DNA of 6,876 nucleotides from Planctomycetota bacterium (GTDB lineage Bacteria > Planctomycetota > Phycisphaerae > WQYP01), in contig JAKAYZ010000116.1 of NCBI GenBank assembly GCA_021816165.1, positions 1-6,876 of the forward strand, given 5' to 3'. Position numbers and translations under genes: made by a program. This document shows positions 6,183-6,876 of this stretch, in pieces. The notes under the pieces were generated by a model. That model did not search any database. It was not told the DNA's origin and saw only the letters and a list, made by a program, of their open reading frames with translations. Within the stretch, counting starts at the first letter, position 1. Every line of letters starts with the position of its first letter.

Positions 6183-6875
6183 TCACTTCCGGGCAGATGG
6201 CCTGTGCCCGGTCATCGGGCCGACCGGGCCACCGGCCGGTATTACCACCGATGGGGTGGCAACAATGCGAACGTGCGTAGCTGGACGCAATCTGGGTGCG
6301 GGCCTGGGTATCGCCACAAGGTAATAACGCAACCGCTTCAAAATATTCGCCCATGATGGCAACGTTTGCTGTGAGGCGCTGATTAATATTCGGACATGCC
6401 GGCCGAAGGAATATATTCCCATTAAATCGCCCCGGACCAGAATTTCATGCCGGTATACCTCCACATCCGAGACGCGAAGAACAGTACCGGGCATCAGATG
6501 ATTTTCACCGGGGCTTTCGATCGATGGTGCCGCACATCCTCCATCGGTACGCTGACGGTTGTAGCGGTTGTGGTCGCCATCGTCATCGTCTGTGCGAATG
6601 GAATGTGACGGCAGCGCGGGCTGGATGTGCTCCTGGGCATAATCATTCGCGTCCTGGTTGGACCGGTCTACCTGCATGTTGTGGATATCGGGCTGGTTTA
6701 GCCGCCAGTTGTCGGTAAAGGAAATGGAACCATCAGAATCATGGCGCGGTGGATAGCTGAATCGCTGCTGGCTGTTGCGGTCATATTCATACGACAGTGC
6801 CGGCGGCCCATGCGTAATGACCCATTGATACCCGTGGATACCTCCTGCTTGCAGAGGGATGGCGTGGGCCACCTG
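6183..6875 (-). CDS. Partial minus-strand protein of unknown function, possibly frameshifted
   Basis: A frame of 230 codons runs without a stop from the right edge to TGA at 6185-6183, so the 5' end is probably outside the window. A GTG at 6872-6870 could also start it. I do not recognise the product. It is hydrophilic and probably partly disordered, rich in Asp, Asn, Arg, Gln and His, with an acidic run DDDDGD (complement of about 6575-6592). The middle (complement of about 6380-6500) reads more like folded protein, with VLRVSDVEVYRHEILVRGD. The last 60 residues are rich in Pro, Arg and Val and use codons such as AGG, AGA and ATA. Over the same bases the next frame reads INQRLTANVAIMGEYFEAVA, which looks more protein-like, so a frameshift near 6340-6410 is possible. 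The stop sits two bases from the T-run of the convergent terminator, which supports a real gene end. Absence of a family match limits confidence. Confidence 0.45.
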   Translation of the reverse strand, partial: QVAHAIPLQAGGIHGYQWVITHGPPALSYEYDRNSQQRFSYPPRHDSDGSISFTDNWRLNQPDIHNMQVDRSNQDANDYAQEHIQPALPSHSIRTDDDDGDHNRYNRQRTDGGCAAPSIESPGENHLMPGTVLRVSDVEVYRHEILVRGDLMGIYSFGRHVRILISASQQTLPSWANILKRLRYYLVAIPRPAPRLRPATHVRIVATPSVVIPAGGPVGPMTGHRPSARK

Positions 6876-6876
6876 A

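Noticed and set aside
1..6876. CRISPR array, insertion sequence, tRNA or rRNA
   Set aside because: No regularly spaced repeats, transposase motifs, terminal inverted repeats, tRNA arms or rRNA core sequences were seen.

Overview
This window reads as ordinary bacterial chromosome with a housekeeping core. Four genes are recognised with good support, all on the + strand: nadC (NAD biosynthesis, 598-1539), birA (biotin protein ligase, 1536-2381), dnaB (replicative helicase, 3261-4658) and a secreted aldose 1-epimerase of the GalM family (4899-6122). A fifth + strand gene (2440-2964) encodes a small lipoprotein of unknown function. A minus-strand reading frame (6183 to the right edge) is probably a partial or decayed gene that I do not recognise. 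The organism looks like a diderm bacterium of intermediate G+C content: it has lipobox proteins, a Tat signal, ATG starts and Shine-Dalgarno sites. The gene style (stand-alone BirA without a DNA-binding domain, a Tat/lipobox sugar epimerase) would fit a planctomycete-like lineage, but this is an impression and not a placement.

Layout. Bases 1-597 hold no gene I can defend. They contain an AT-rich island near 299-331 and, just before nadC, a cluster of three palindromes or hairpins (531-586). nadC and birA overlap by ATGA and look translationally coupled. The lipoprotein gene follows 58 bases later with its own Shine-Dalgarno and may belong to the same transcript. A 296-base gap before dnaB is rich in secondary structure: a long two-part stem-loop (3015-3072), a second perfect hairpin (3094-3111), and two DnaA-box-like 9-mers (3152-3171). 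dnaB is complete with no intein. A 240-base gap with an inverted repeat (4832-4860) leads to the epimerase, which ends at a strong intrinsic terminator (6153-6181). The minus-strand frame converges on that terminator, with its stop codon two bases from the T-run.

Functionally the genes are not one pathway. NadC supplies NAD(P), BirA charges biotin carboxylases, DnaB unwinds DNA at the fork, and the epimerase interconverts sugar anomers outside the cytoplasm. I found no convincing new multi-gene system. The best leads are the structured region before dnaB, the palindrome cluster before nadC, the unknown lipoprotein, and the frame switch suspected in the minus-strand gene.
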